A stretch of 64,000 nucleotides of DNA, from positions 3,162,001 through 3,226,000 of the forward strand of contig CP019882.1 in the NCBI GenBank assembly GCA_002007745.1, in the 5' to 3' direction. The position numbers and the translations under genes were made by a program. Source of the stretch: Mycolicibacterium litorale (GTDB lineage Bacteria; Actinomycetota; Actinomycetes; Mycobacteriales; Mycobacteriaceae). The number at the start of each line of letters is the position of its first letter. Within the stretch, counting starts at the first letter, position 1. Below the pieces are notes generated by a model that searched no databases, was not told the origin of the DNA, and saw nothing but the letters and a program-made list of their open reading frames with translations. Positions 8,011-15,971 of the stretch are shown one piece after another.

Positions 8011-9372
8011 ATGGCACGGCACAGGAATCGTCAAGTCAGGCGCAGTTCTCGCACGGTCAACGGGGCGATCATCGCAGGCGGATTGCTCCTGGGTGGCCCG
8101 GCTGCCGTCGCACTCGCCGGACCGGCGGCAACCGACCAGTGTGCGCAGGGGCTCGCCGGCTGCAACGATACGTCCGCTGCAGCCGCGTCGGTTTCCTTTA
8201 TCGGTGCATCCGCGGTCCCCGTGTATACAGGCCCCATTCTCGGACTGATCGGTGACGGCGTCGACGCCGCAGCTGATTGCACGGGCGCCGCCTGCAATGG
8301 CGGCAACGGCGGCCTCTTGTGGGGCAATGGTGGCGACGGGGCCAACGGGGGTGCGGGTGGCAGTGCTTTCCTATTCGGCAACGGCGGTGCGGGCGGTAAC
8401 GGCACGGCCCCCGGACAGGCAGGCGGTGCGGGCGGCAACGGCGGCCTGTTCTTCGGAAAGGGAGGCGCCGGCGGAAACGGGGCGAATGGCGCCGACGGGG
8501 CCGACGGAGTGAATCCCACCCCGAGCGGGGCGCAGGCGGGATCAGGAACATCGCAGGCGACCAAGGGCGGATCGGGCAACCAGACCGGCCTCGCCGGTGG
8601 TGACGGCGACGACGCCACCACCGCCGGTCAGGCGGGTGGCTCCGGAGGTAGCGGCGGCACGGTCTACAGCGGTGTCGACTACCCCCGCGCGGAGGCGGAT
8701 CCTCCGGGTGGCGCAGCGCTCGGTGGTAACGGTGGGGCCGGCGGCGACGGTGCGCCCGGCGGCCAGGGCGGTGACGGAGGAACCGGTGGCTCCGCGTACA
8801 GCGTCGGCGACACCTCCGGCGTCACCGCGACCGGCGGCAACGGCGGTAAGGGCGGCAACGGAGGCACCGGTGCCAACGGCGGGCGTGGCGGCGACGGCGG
8901 CTATGCCGAAGCGTCACAAGACTTCCCCCCGTCTGAACCGGGATTCCAGGGCAACGGCGGCAGCGGCGGAAACGGTGGTCACGGTGGTAACGGCGCCGCT
9001 GGGGCCAACGGCCAGAGCGGTGGCGCCGGCGGAGCCGGTGGCCGCGGCGGTCTTTTCGGTGGCGGCGGTGGCGCCGGCGGCAAGGGCGGCGCCGGCGGCA
9101 GCGGCGGAAACGGCGATATCGGCGGCAACGGCGGCGACGGTGGAAATGGCGCCGACGCACTCACCGACGGTGCGGGTGGCGAGGGTGGCCAGGCCGGCCA
9201 TGGTGGTGCCGCGGGTACGCATGGCACCGGCGGTGCGGGCGGCGCCCCGGGCGCGGGTGGCCTCGGCGGGTCTACCGGCGCCGCCGGAGTGGCCGGTGCG
9301 GACGGCCACGACGGGACACCCGGCGAATCCGGCACCCCGGGTCAGCACGGTTCTGGACGCACCGACGGGTAA
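8011..9372 (+). CDS. secreted PGRS-like glycine-rich protein lacking a PE domain
   Basis: 453 residues from ATG 8011 (MARHRNRQVRRSSRTVNGAI), which has a GGGGG site about 7 bases upstream; an in-frame ATG at 7939 is possible but less likely. A basic start and a hydrophobic core (AIIAGGLLLGGPAAVALAG) look like a signal peptide. A short region with three cysteine-containing segments follows (DQCAQGLAGC, DCTGAACNGG). The rest is GGAGGNGG-type repeat with GGNGG, GGDGG and GGTGG variants, as in PE_PGRS proteins of slow-growing mycobacteria. There is no PE domain. Surface location is likely; function is unknown. It lies inside the tRNA-Cys islet and overlaps the 3' end of the converging pseudogene by about 30 bases. 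Confidence 0.82.
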   Translation: MARHRNRQVRRSSRTVNGAIIAGGLLLGGPAAVALAGPAATDQCAQGLAGCNDTSAAAASVSFIGASAVPVYTGPILGLIGDGVDAAADCTGAACNGGNGGLLWGNGGDGANGGAGGSAFLFGNGGAGGNGTAPGQAGGAGGNGGLFFGKGGAGGNGANGADGADGVNPTPSGAQAGSGTSQATKGGSGNQTGLAGGDGDDATTAGQAGGSGGSGGTVYSGVDYPRAEADPPGGAALGGNGGAGGDGAPGGQGGDGGTGGSAYSVGDTSGVTATGGNGGKGGNGGTGANGGRGGDGGYAEASQDFPPSEPGFQGNGGSGGNGGHGGNGAAGANGQSGGAGGAGGRGGLFGGGGGAGGKGGAGGSGGNGDIGGNGGDGGNGADALTDGAGGEGGQAGHGGAAGTHGTGGAGGAPGAGGLGGSTGAAGVAGADGHDGTPGESGTPGQHGSGRTDG

Positions 9373-9968
9373 GGGCGTGCTGCGCCGGCTCCACGATCGG
9401 CGTTGAGCAGCAACCGATCTCGACGTTTGGGCAACCACAAAACTTTGGGGCCGGCCAACACCAGGTAGGCCAGTGAGGCCAGAGCGTTGCCCACCGAGCC
9501 GAAGATGGTCCTACAGGCCACCCCGGCGGCGACCAGCAGAGCGAACGGGTCACCGAGCGAAACTGCCTGCCCTCTCGTGCGGCAGCATGCATGCCGCGGG
9601 CGTAGTCGAGGACAGCCTGACCCAGTGGCATCCCCAACCACCCGACCGGATCGGGTGGCCCGGACCACCGCAACGCGCTCCGCGCCGGTCAACGCGCGTG
9701 CACCCGGACAGTACGTGGCCATCCGGTATCCCGTCAGCGCGCTGAAACCGACTGTCAGAACGACGAGTGCGGCTTGCCCGTCGAGCAGCAACCCGGGGTC
9801 CAGCCAGGCCCACCCACCGAAGAAGCAGCCCGCGCTGCCACACCGGGGCAGGCACTGTGAGCATGCGGTCACGGTGCCGTCGCCGACAGCTTGGCAGCCG
9901 CCTGCGGTATCAAAACCGAAAATCGGAAACACCGGGATACCGTCGATCAGCGGCAGTCCGGCAGACAT
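9342..9968 (-). pseudogene. frameshifted small membrane protein (LTGAERVAVVR / DYARG type)
   Basis: No single frame is intact. One frame reads a hydrophobic stretch, then LTGAERVAVVRATRSGRVVGD. A second frame continues PLGQAVLDYARGMHAAAREG. The first frame then resumes with DPFALLVAAGV, FGSVGNALASLAYLVLAGP and KVLWLPKRRDRLLLNADR. Joined, this resembles a mycobacterial hypothetical family with a helical ERxAVVR...AVLDYAR region, a membrane helix and a Trp-Leu-Pro-Arg-Arg ending. Shifts fall near 9620 and 9560-9580. Net length stays divisible by three, so the 266-residue frame starting at 10142 looks open but has a misread middle. The start at 9968 is a guess. Confidence 0.55.
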
Positions 9969-10295
9969 ATTTCGAAGCAAGCGCGTGAATGTGGTCCTAA
10001 TTCTCAGTGTGTGGTCCACCGAGGCCGGTGTAATTAAGTGCGGTCCACTCTCCCCGCAATTGTCGAGAATTGTTGCAACGCACCCAATGCAGCGGGAAAT
10101 GGAGCGTTGATGTGGCGCGAATTGTCGATAATTGGTTGTCATCGGCCACTCGCGGTCTACCTACCCAAACGTACCGGCCCGGTGTCGCCAGCAACGGTGT
10201 ACAAACGAGCGTGCTTTGCACTGGGGTACAGAACCGATCAGGCCGACAATTGCAGCGTCTTGACAGCCGCCAAATACTGCTTTACCAGCATATAC
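9969..10295. other. non-coding stretch between the islet pseudogene and tRNA-Cys
   Basis: About 330 bases, noticeably more A/T-rich than core genes (for example 10030-10150). No frame has coding bias or a ribosome binding site. I see no integrase fragment. Probably islet DNA. Confidence 0.5.
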
Positions 10296-10336
10296 GCGAG
10301 CGAGTGACGGGATTCGAACCCGTGTAAACGGCTTTG
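10296..10336. repeat. right attachment site within tRNA-Cys
   Basis: 41 bases identical to 7450-7490, covering the acceptor 3' strand, T arm and 3' part of the anticodon arm of the intact tRNA-Cys. It marks the islet junction that keeps the tRNA functional. Confidence 0.85.
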
Positions 10337-10369
10337 CAGGCCGGTGCCTAGCCACTCAGCCACACCCGC
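10299..10369 (-). tRNA. tRNA-Cys (GCA)
   Basis: On the minus strand the 7-bp acceptor stem pairs GCGGGTG with CACTCGC (one G-U). The D arm is GCT/GGC, the anticodon loop CTGCAAA has anticodon GCA, and the T arm is ACGGG-TTCGAAT-CCCGT. The discriminator is U, the identity base of tRNA-Cys. CCA is not encoded. The 3' end faces the islet. Confidence 0.95.
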
Positions 10370-10466
10370 AGCAGCATGGACACTTCCAGCACGACCGCGG
10401 CGGGCCAACCCTTTCACTCACCGTGATCGCCACGCCGGATTCCGCGCCGGGGCATACGGTGACGAC

Positions 10467-11171
10467 ATGCAGACCTGGTTGGCCGACCCGCCACTGCTGG
10501 GCGGGCCCGGGCAGGGCGCCCGACAGATCCTCGAGTTGCTGATCGCCTTCGGACTCACCGCGCTGATCGGCCTGGAACGTGAGGTCCACGGAAAAAGCGC
10601 GGGGCTGCGCACCCAGGCCATCGTCGGGACGGCGTCGGCGCTGATCCTGATCGTCAGCAAGTACGGGTTCGCCGATGTGTTGAGCGCGGGCACCGTCGAG
10701 GTCGACCCGTCCCGGGTGGCCGCCCAGATCGTGTCCGGAATCGGGTTCCTGGGCGCGGGGCTGATCATCACCCGGCAGGGCGCCGTGCACGGGCTGACCA
10801 CCGCCGCGGCGATCTGGGAGTGCGCGGCCATCGGAATGGCCGCCGCAGCGGGCCTGGTCAAGCTCGCGGTGGTGGTGACAGCGCTGCATTTCGTGATCGT
10901 TCTGGGCTTCAGCCCACTGTCCAAGCGCCTGACCGCGCGGCTCGGCGGCTCGGTACGTCTGCACATCACCTACGCGCCCGATCGGGGCGCGCTCGGGCGG
11001 ATACTGGCCGTCTGCGATAAACACCAATGGTCGCTGACCGAACTCAGCACCGACGCCGACGGCGGTGTCCTGCTCACCGTGACCGGAGCCGGGATCAGGC
11101 GCGCCCCCAGCACGGTCGCCTGCGTCGAGGGGGTGACCGGCGTGCGCCGGCTCGACGAAAAGGACGACTAG
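10467..11171 (+). CDS. mgtC: MgtC/SapB family membrane protein
   Basis: 234 residues from ATG 10467. The N-terminal membrane part carries the MgtC signature: ALIGLEREVHGKSAGLRTQ, then VSGIGFLGAGLIIT and GLTTAAAIWECAAIGMAAA. A soluble C-terminal ACT-like part follows (VRLHITYAPDRGALGRILAVCDKH). In M. tuberculosis MgtC supports growth at low Mg2+ and in macrophages, probably by controlling other proteins rather than transporting Mg2+. The upstream extension to 10344 runs into the tRNA and is rejected. It is transcribed toward the MFS gene; the two stop codons overlap tail to tail at CTAG. Confidence 0.88.
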   Translation: MQTWLADPPLLGGPGQGARQILELLIAFGLTALIGLEREVHGKSAGLRTQAIVGTASALILIVSKYGFADVLSAGTVEVDPSRVAAQIVSGIGFLGAGLIITRQGAVHGLTTAAAIWECAAIGMAAAAGLVKLAVVVTALHFVIVLGFSPLSKRLTARLGGSVRLHITYAPDRGALGRILAVCDKHQWSLTELSTDADGGVLLTVTGAGIRRAPSTVACVEGVTGVRRLDEKDD

Positions 11172-12595
11172 GAGACCGCGTCCGCCCGCTCACGAACCTG
11201 CCCGCGACCGGACCGATAGGACGCCACCGCTCCGATCACCGCCAGCACCGCGAACAGGCCGAATAGGGACCGGCTCGCACCGGCATCGGGCGACATCCGC
11301 AGGTTCACCACCACCCCCGCCAGACCCGCCCCGAAAGCACCACACATCAGCTGCACGGTGCTGATCGCGGCGGCGGCCACCGCTTGCTGGGCCGGATCGT
11401 CGACCACCGACCCCATCGCCCACGCCGAAAGATGCGGCCATGCCATCCCGATACCGCAACCGGTGACGACAAGTCCCAACGCCCACAGCGCGACGACTTC
11501 CATTGGCGCACCGTCCTTTTGAGTGAGCGCGGCAACCCCCAAGCCGGCAGCCATCACCAACGGCGCGATCGCCACCACTCGAACCGTGATCCGCACATTG
11601 GTGATCGAGGCGCTCGCGATCTCGCCGACGGTCCAACCCACCGACAGGGCCGCGCCGAGGAAGCCCGCGACCACCGGGGCCAACGCACCGAGCCGCTGAC
11701 CGAACAGCGGAACATACATGTCGACCATGGTCGCCGCCATCAGCAGACCCAGCGTCAAGTAGATCCACTTCAACGGCCCGGCACGAAAAGCCTTGCGCGG
11801 CAGAACCGCAGCTGTCGACCGCCGGTCGACGACGACGAAGAGCGCCACCAGCACGACGCCGACGGAGAGCAACCCGGCGATCGCGGCGGCATCGTGCGGA
11901 ATCGCCGCAGCGCTGACAGCCAGCGCCGCCAAACCCAACAGCAGCAGCGACCGTACCGGGATCCTCGTGCCGGGTGCCGCCTGCGTCCCCGGCTCCGGGC
12001 GGGCCGGCAAAGCCAGTGGCACCAACAGACTCATCACCACCGCGAGAACCGCAAGTAAGCCGAAACCTCCCCGCCACAAACCGAATTGGGCAAACAGACC
12101 ACCGGTCGCCGGGCCAACGAGGGTCCCTATCCCCCACATGGCCGACACCACCGCCGACGCCCGGGTCCACAACCGGTCGGGCAGCGCGGCGCTGATCACG
12201 GCATAGCCCAGCCCGGCGAGCACACCTCCAGCCAGACCCTGCACCACCCGGCCGACGAGAAGCAGTGGCATCGACGGCGCCAGCGTGCACAGCGCGCTAC
12301 CCGCCGCAAACGACAGCAACGCGCCCAGATAGGACGTCCGCGGACCGAACCGAGTCAGGATCGGCCCCACGGTGGTCGCGGCGGTCACCGAAGCCACCAG
12401 GTACACCGTGGTCACCCAGGCGTAGAGCCGCGCTCCCCCGATGTCGGCGACGGCACTGGGCAGCAGGCTCATCGTGATGAATTCGTTGATGGCATAGATC
12501 GCCACCCCACCGGCCAGGACGACGGTGGCGCCGAGGTAATCACGCCCCAACAGCTCACGCCAACTGCCCGCGGCAGAGGCGGTCGTCTCAGTCAT
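11168..12595 (-). CDS. MFS drug-efflux transporter (Rv1634-like)
   Basis: 475 residues with about 14 hydrophobic segments, fitting the DHA2/EmrB-type drug:H+ antiporters. Seen: LLPSAVADIGGARLYAWVTTVYLVA, the motif-A-like loop GPILTRFGPRTSYLGALL, and motif C in GLGYAVISAALPDRLW to GIGTLVGPATGG. It is adjacent to uvrB as Rv1634 is to uvrB (Rv1633). ATG 12595 (MTETTASAAG) is preferred over GTG 12604 because the predicted promoter places transcription start at or next to that ATG, giving a leaderless message. Substrate is unknown; Rv1634 has been linked to fluoroquinolone efflux. Confidence 0.85.
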   Translation of the reverse strand: MTETTASAAGSWRELLGRDYLGATVVLAGGVAIYAINEFITMSLLPSAVADIGGARLYAWVTTVYLVASVTAATTVGPILTRFGPRTSYLGALLSFAAGSALCTLAPSMPLLLVGRVVQGLAGGVLAGLGYAVISAALPDRLWTRASAVVSAMWGIGTLVGPATGGLFAQFGLWRGGFGLLAVLAVVMSLLVPLALPARPEPGTQAAPGTRIPVRSLLLLGLAALAVSAAAIPHDAAAIAGLLSVGVVLVALFVVVDRRSTAAVLPRKAFRAGPLKWIYLTLGLLMAATMVDMYVPLFGQRLGALAPVVAGFLGAALSVGWTVGEIASASITNVRITVRVVAIAPLVMAAGLGVAALTQKDGAPMEVVALWALGLVVTGCGIGMAWPHLSAWAMGSVVDDPAQQAVAAAAISTVQLMCGAFGAGLAGVVVNLRMSPDAGASRSLFGLFAVLAVIGAVASYRSGRGQVRERADAVS

Positions 12596-12602
12596 GTGGA
12601 TC

Positions 12603-12633
12603 ACCGTAGAGCCTCAACCGGGGTTGAGTTCAA
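12603..12633 (-). promoter_or_regulatory. MerR/SoxR-type promoter of the MFS gene
   Basis: On the minus strand a -35 TTGAAC (12628-12633) and a -10 TACGGT (12603-12608) are separated by exactly 19 bases. The spacer holds a dyad with CTCAACC arms (12613-12628). Read on the plus strand it is CCTCAA-N6-TTGAG, close to the SoxR operator layout. An over-long spacer containing the dyad is the hallmark of MerR-family activated promoters. The expected start site falls at the gene's ATG. Confidence 0.6.
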
Positions 12634-12636
12634 GCG

Positions 12637-14811
12637 CTACTTCAGCCCGGCGGCGTCCATGCCGCGCAGCTCCTTCTTCAGGTCGGCGATCTCGTCGCGG
12701 ATCCGGGCGGCCAGCTCGAATTGCAAGTCGCGAGCCGCCGTCATCATCTGAGCGGTGAGATCCTTGATGAGGTCGGCGAGTTCGGCGCGCGGCATGTTCG
12801 ACGTGTCGCGGCCTTCGATGATGCCGGCGCTGACTGCGCGGCCGGGCTCGCCCTGGGCACGGCGCCCGCGGGAGGCGTTGCGCCCAGACCCGCCGACTCC
12901 CACCGTCGCGTCGGTGTCGTCGGCTTCGCTGTAGACCTGGTCGAGGATGTCGGCGATCTTCTTGCGCAGCGGCTGCGGGTCGACGCCGTGCGCCTCGTTG
13001 TATTCGATCTGCTTGGCACGCCGGCGCTCGGTCTCGTCGATGGCCTCTTTCATCGAGTCGGTGATCTTGTCGGCGTACATGTGCACCTCGCCGGAGACGT
13101 TGCGCGCCGCGCGGCCGATGGTCTGGATCAGGCTGCGGGTGGAGCGCAGGAATCCCTCCTTGTCTGCGTCCAGAATCGACACCAGCGACACCTCGGGCAG
13201 GTCCAGCCCCTCCCGCAGCAGGTTGATCCCGACCAGCACGTCGTACTCGCCGAGGCGGAGCTGGCGCAGCAGCTCGACCCGGCGCAGCGTGTCCACCTCG
13301 GAGTGCAGGTAGCGGACCCGGATGCCCATCTCGAGCAGATAGTCGGTGAGGTCCTCGGCCATCTTCTTGGTCAACGTGGTGACCAGCACCCGCTCGTCGC
13401 GGTCGGTGCGGGCGCGGATCTCGCCGATCAGGTCGTCGATCTGGCCCTTGGTGGGTTTGACCACCACCTTCGGGTCCACCAGGCCGGTCGGGCGGATCAC
13501 CTGCTCGACGAACTCGCCGCCGGTCTGACTGAGCTCGTAGGGGCCGGGAGTGGCCGACAGGTACACCGTCTGCCCAATGCGGTCGGCGAACTCCTCCCAG
13601 GTCAGCGGTCGATTGTCCACTGCCGAGGGCAGCCGGAAGCCATACTCGACGAGGTTGCGTTTGCGCGACATGTCGCCTTCGTACATGCCGCCGATCTGCG
13701 GAACGGTGACATGCGACTCGTCGATGACGAGCAGGAAATCCTCCGGGAAGTAATCCAGCAGCGTCGCCGGGGCGGAGCCCGCGGCCCGACCGTCGATGTG
13801 CCGTGAATAGTTCTCGATACCCGAGCAGAAGCCGACCTGCCGCATCATCTCGATGTCGTAGTTCGTCCGCATCCGCAGTCGCTGCGCCTCCAGCAACTTG
13901 CCCTGGTTCTCCAGCTCGGCGAGCCGCTCGGCCAGCTCGGCTTCGATGGTCGAGATGGCCTGCGCCATCCGCTCGGGACCGGCGACGTAGTGGGTGGCCG
14001 GGAAGATCCGCAGCGAATCGACCTGGCGGATGACATCACCGGTCAGCGGGTGCAGGTAGTACAGCGCCTCGATCTCGTCCCCGAAGAACTCGATACGCAC
14101 CGCGAGTTCCTCGTAGGACGGGATGATCTCCACGGTGTCGCCACGGACCCGGAAGGAGCCGCGGGTGAACGACATGTCGTTGCGGGTGTACTGGACATCG
14201 ACAAGCAGCCGCAGCAGCCCATCCCTGGGCACCTCGGTGCCGACCTCCAATTCGACCGAACGGTCGAGGTAGGACTGCGGGGTGCCCAGGCCGTAGATGC
14301 AGGACACCGAGGCGACCACGACGACATCGCGGCGGGACAGCAGGCTCGAGGTCGCCGAGTGCCGCAACCGCTCGACATCGTCGTTGATCGAGCTGTCCTT
14401 CTCGATGTAGGTGTCGGTCTGAGCGATGTACGCCTCAGGCTGGTAGTAGTCGTAGTACGAGACGAAGTATTCGACCGCGTTGTGCGGCAACATCTCTCGC
14501 AGCTCATTGGCCAGCTGGGCGGCCAGCGTCTTGTTCGGCGCCATGACCAGGGTGGGCCGCTGCAACCGTTCGATGAGCCAGGCCGTGGTCGCCGACTTAC
14601 CGGTGCCGGTGGCGCCCAGCAGCACCACGTCGTGCTCACCGGCGCGGATCCGGCGCTCCAGCTCCTCGATCGCGGCGGGCTGATCACCGGCGGGCTGATA
14701 CTGACTGACCACCTCGAACTGCGCACCGCTGCGCACCAGGCCGTTGACCGCATCAGCGGCGGGCCGGTATTCGGAGTGCGCGATCACCGGATGTTCGGTA
14801 GCGAAAGCCAT
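12637..14811 (-). CDS. uvrB: UvrABC system protein B
   Basis: 724 residues, full length. It is the damage-verifying helicase-like subunit of nucleotide excision repair, partnering UvrA and UvrC in the cytoplasm. Seen: Walker [14 protein letters not shown]; the beta-hairpin region [26 protein letters not shown]; the DEAD-like [10 protein letters not shown]; helicase motif V/VI ([34 protein letters not shown]); and a C-terminal UVR domain ([28 protein letters not shown]). The start [17 protein letters not shown] fits mycobacterial UvrB. No LexA box is evident upstream. Divergent from the DUF402 gene. Confidence 0.98.
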   Translation of the reverse strand: MAFATEHPVIAHSEYRPAADAVNGLVRSGAQFEVVSQYQPAGDQPAAIEELERRIRAGEHDVVLLGATGTGKSATTAWLIERLQRPTLVMAPNKTLAAQLANELREMLPHNAVEYFVSYYDYYQPEAYIAQTDTYIEKDSSINDDVERLRHSATSSLLSRRDVVVVASVSCIYGLGTPQSYLDRSVELEVGTEVPRDGLLRLLVDVQYTRNDMSFTRGSFRVRGDTVEIIPSYEELAVRIEFFGDEIEALYYLHPLTGDVIRQVDSLRIFPATHYVAGPERMAQAISTIEAELAERLAELENQGKLLEAQRLRMRTNYDIEMMRQVGFCSGIENYSRHIDGRAAGSAPATLLDYFPEDFLLVIDESHVTVPQIGGMYEGDMSRKRNLVEYGFRLPSAVDNRPLTWEEFADRIGQTVYLSATPGPYELSQTGGEFVEQVIRPTGLVDPKVVVKPTKGQIDDLIGEIRARTDRDERVLVTTLTKKMAEDLTDYLLEMGIRVRYLHSEVDTLRRVELLRQLRLGEYDVLVGINLLREGLDLPEVSLVSILDADKEGFLRSTRSLIQTIGRAARNVSGEVHMYADKITDSMKEAIDETERRRAKQIEYNEAHGVDPQPLRKKIADILDQVYSEADDTDATVGVGGSGRNASRGRRAQGEPGRAVSAGIIEGRDTSNMPRAELADLIKDLTAQMMTAARDLQFELAARIRDEIADLKKELRGMDAAGLK

Positions 14812-14865
14812 AGCTCCAGGTTAAGCGTCCCCACCGACACATTCATTCCTCGTTACGCTGACCCG

Positions 14866-15372
14866 GTGGCTGTCCATCCACCCAAGCAGGAGACCTTCGA
14901 CCTGGTCGGATACACCAACACCGATCCCAAGGGCATCATCCGGACGGTCGAGGAGTACGTGGTGCGACCGTGGGGCCTCTACATGGCCCGCCCAACCCCC
15001 GGCCGCACGCAGTTCCACTACCTCGAGTCGTGGTTGCTGCCATCGCTGGGGCTGCGGGCCAATGTCTTCCATTTCAACCCCGGCTACGAGCTCGACCAGG
15101 ACTATTACCTCGACGTCGGGCAGATCAACCCGGGTGCGGATCGCTGGACGACCGAGGACCACTACATCGACCTGGTCGTGCACACCGGGGACCGCACCGA
15201 CCTCATCGACGGTGACGAACTGTTCGAAGCGCACCGCGAGGGCCTGCTGAGCACCGGGATCGCCGCGGCCGCGCTGCAGCGCGCGGTGGTGGCCGTCGAC
15301 GGGCTGGCCAGACACGATCACGACCTCAACGCCTGGCTCGCCGCCGACGGAATGCCGCTGACCTGGCGCTGA
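14866..15372 (+). CDS. DUF402 domain protein
   Basis: 168 residues from GTG 14866 (MAVHPPKQETFDLVGYTNTDPKG). A conserved central part (FHYLESWLLPSLGLRANVFHF, then DQDYYLDVGQI and DHYIDLVVHTGD) fits the FomD-like/DUF402 fold, whose members include metal-dependent nucleotide phosphohydrolases. The acidic and Tyr residues in YYLDV and YIDLV match the family's conserved core. The start is 54 bases from uvrB on the opposite strand, so promoters overlap. The larger frame beginning at 13990 runs through uvrB and is a shadow. Confidence 0.75.
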   Translation: MAVHPPKQETFDLVGYTNTDPKGIIRTVEEYVVRPWGLYMARPTPGRTQFHYLESWLLPSLGLRANVFHFNPGYELDQDYYLDVGQINPGADRWTTEDHYIDLVVHTGDRTDLIDGDELFEAHREGLLSTGIAAAALQRAVVAVDGLARHDHDLNAWLAADGMPLTWR

Positions 15373-15431
15373 GGCCACGGTCGGGGGCAACGAATCAGCT
15401 TCCGAGTATCTGACGGGTAGTCTGACTAGCT

Positions 15432-15968
15432 ATGAGGTCCACCAAGCGCCGATGGCCGGGGATCACCGCCGCGGCAGCGCTGGTCGCGGCTTCCCAGTTA
15501 ACAGTGGCCACCGCACTGGCCGACCCAGACCCGGTTCCCCCGCCGACGCCCGCGGCGTCCACCGACACAGATCCGAACCTCCTGCACAACATCACCTACC
15601 GGGCGTCTGCGACCGGCACCTCACGCGGCGCCGTGGTCGCCTACAAGATCGACGACGACAACGTCAACAGCGATCAACCGACGCTGCTGCCCGGGATGAC
15701 ATTCGAGGTCAACACCGTGCTGCACGATCCCAAGAAGGCCGGTATGGAAGTCTCCATCCAATGGCCTTACGGATCGAATCTGCACTGCGAGATCCTGGTG
15801 GACGACCAGATCGTGGCAGAGGCCGATCAGTTCATCGCACCGCGGCTGTTCCGGGTGAAAGACGATCCGCTCTACGGCACCCTGCAATGCGGCGCGCCGC
15901 TGGACACCCCCGGCCCGAATGCGGTGCCCACGCCGGCACCGGTCTCGGCGCCCGCGCCTGCCGGCTGA
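15432..15968 (+). CDS. secreted protein of unknown function
   Basis: 178 residues. MRSTKRRWPGITAAAALVAA... is a clear signal peptide, with likely cleavage after ATALA. The mature part begins DPDPVPPPTPAAS, followed by a compact domain (NITYRASATGTSRGAVVAYKI, VNTVLHDPKKAGMEVSIQWPYG) with two cysteines (LHCEIL, LQCGAP), and ends in a Pro-Ala tail. The beta-rich look resembles mycobacterial MmpS-like exported proteins, but I do not recognise the family. It lies head-to-tail after the DUF402 gene and converges on coaE (3-base gap). Confidence 0.75.
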   Translation: MRSTKRRWPGITAAAALVAASQLTVATALADPDPVPPPTPAASTDTDPNLLHNITYRASATGTSRGAVVAYKIDDDNVNSDQPTLLPGMTFEVNTVLHDPKKAGMEVSIQWPYGSNLHCEILVDDQIVAEADQFIAPRLFRVKDDPLYGTLQCGAPLDTPGPNAVPTPAPVSAPAPAG

Positions 15969-15971
15969 GAC

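Larger units (their letters stand above)
7450..10336. mobile_element. tRNA-Cys-associated integrated islet, about 2.9 kb
   Basis: Bounded by a perfect 41-bp direct repeat. The right copy is part of an intact tRNA-Cys whose 3' end faces the islet, the standard geometry of tyrosine-integrase insertion at a tRNA 3' end. Inside are one PGRS-like secreted protein, a frameshifted membrane-protein gene, and two stretches that look more A/T-rich than the flanks. I see no integrase, excisionase or replication gene, so it is a decayed or passively mobilised element. Confidence 0.65.

Noticed and set aside
14812..14865. LexA/SOS box upstream of uvrB
   Set aside because: No TCGAAC-N4-GTTCGA-like sequence in the gap.
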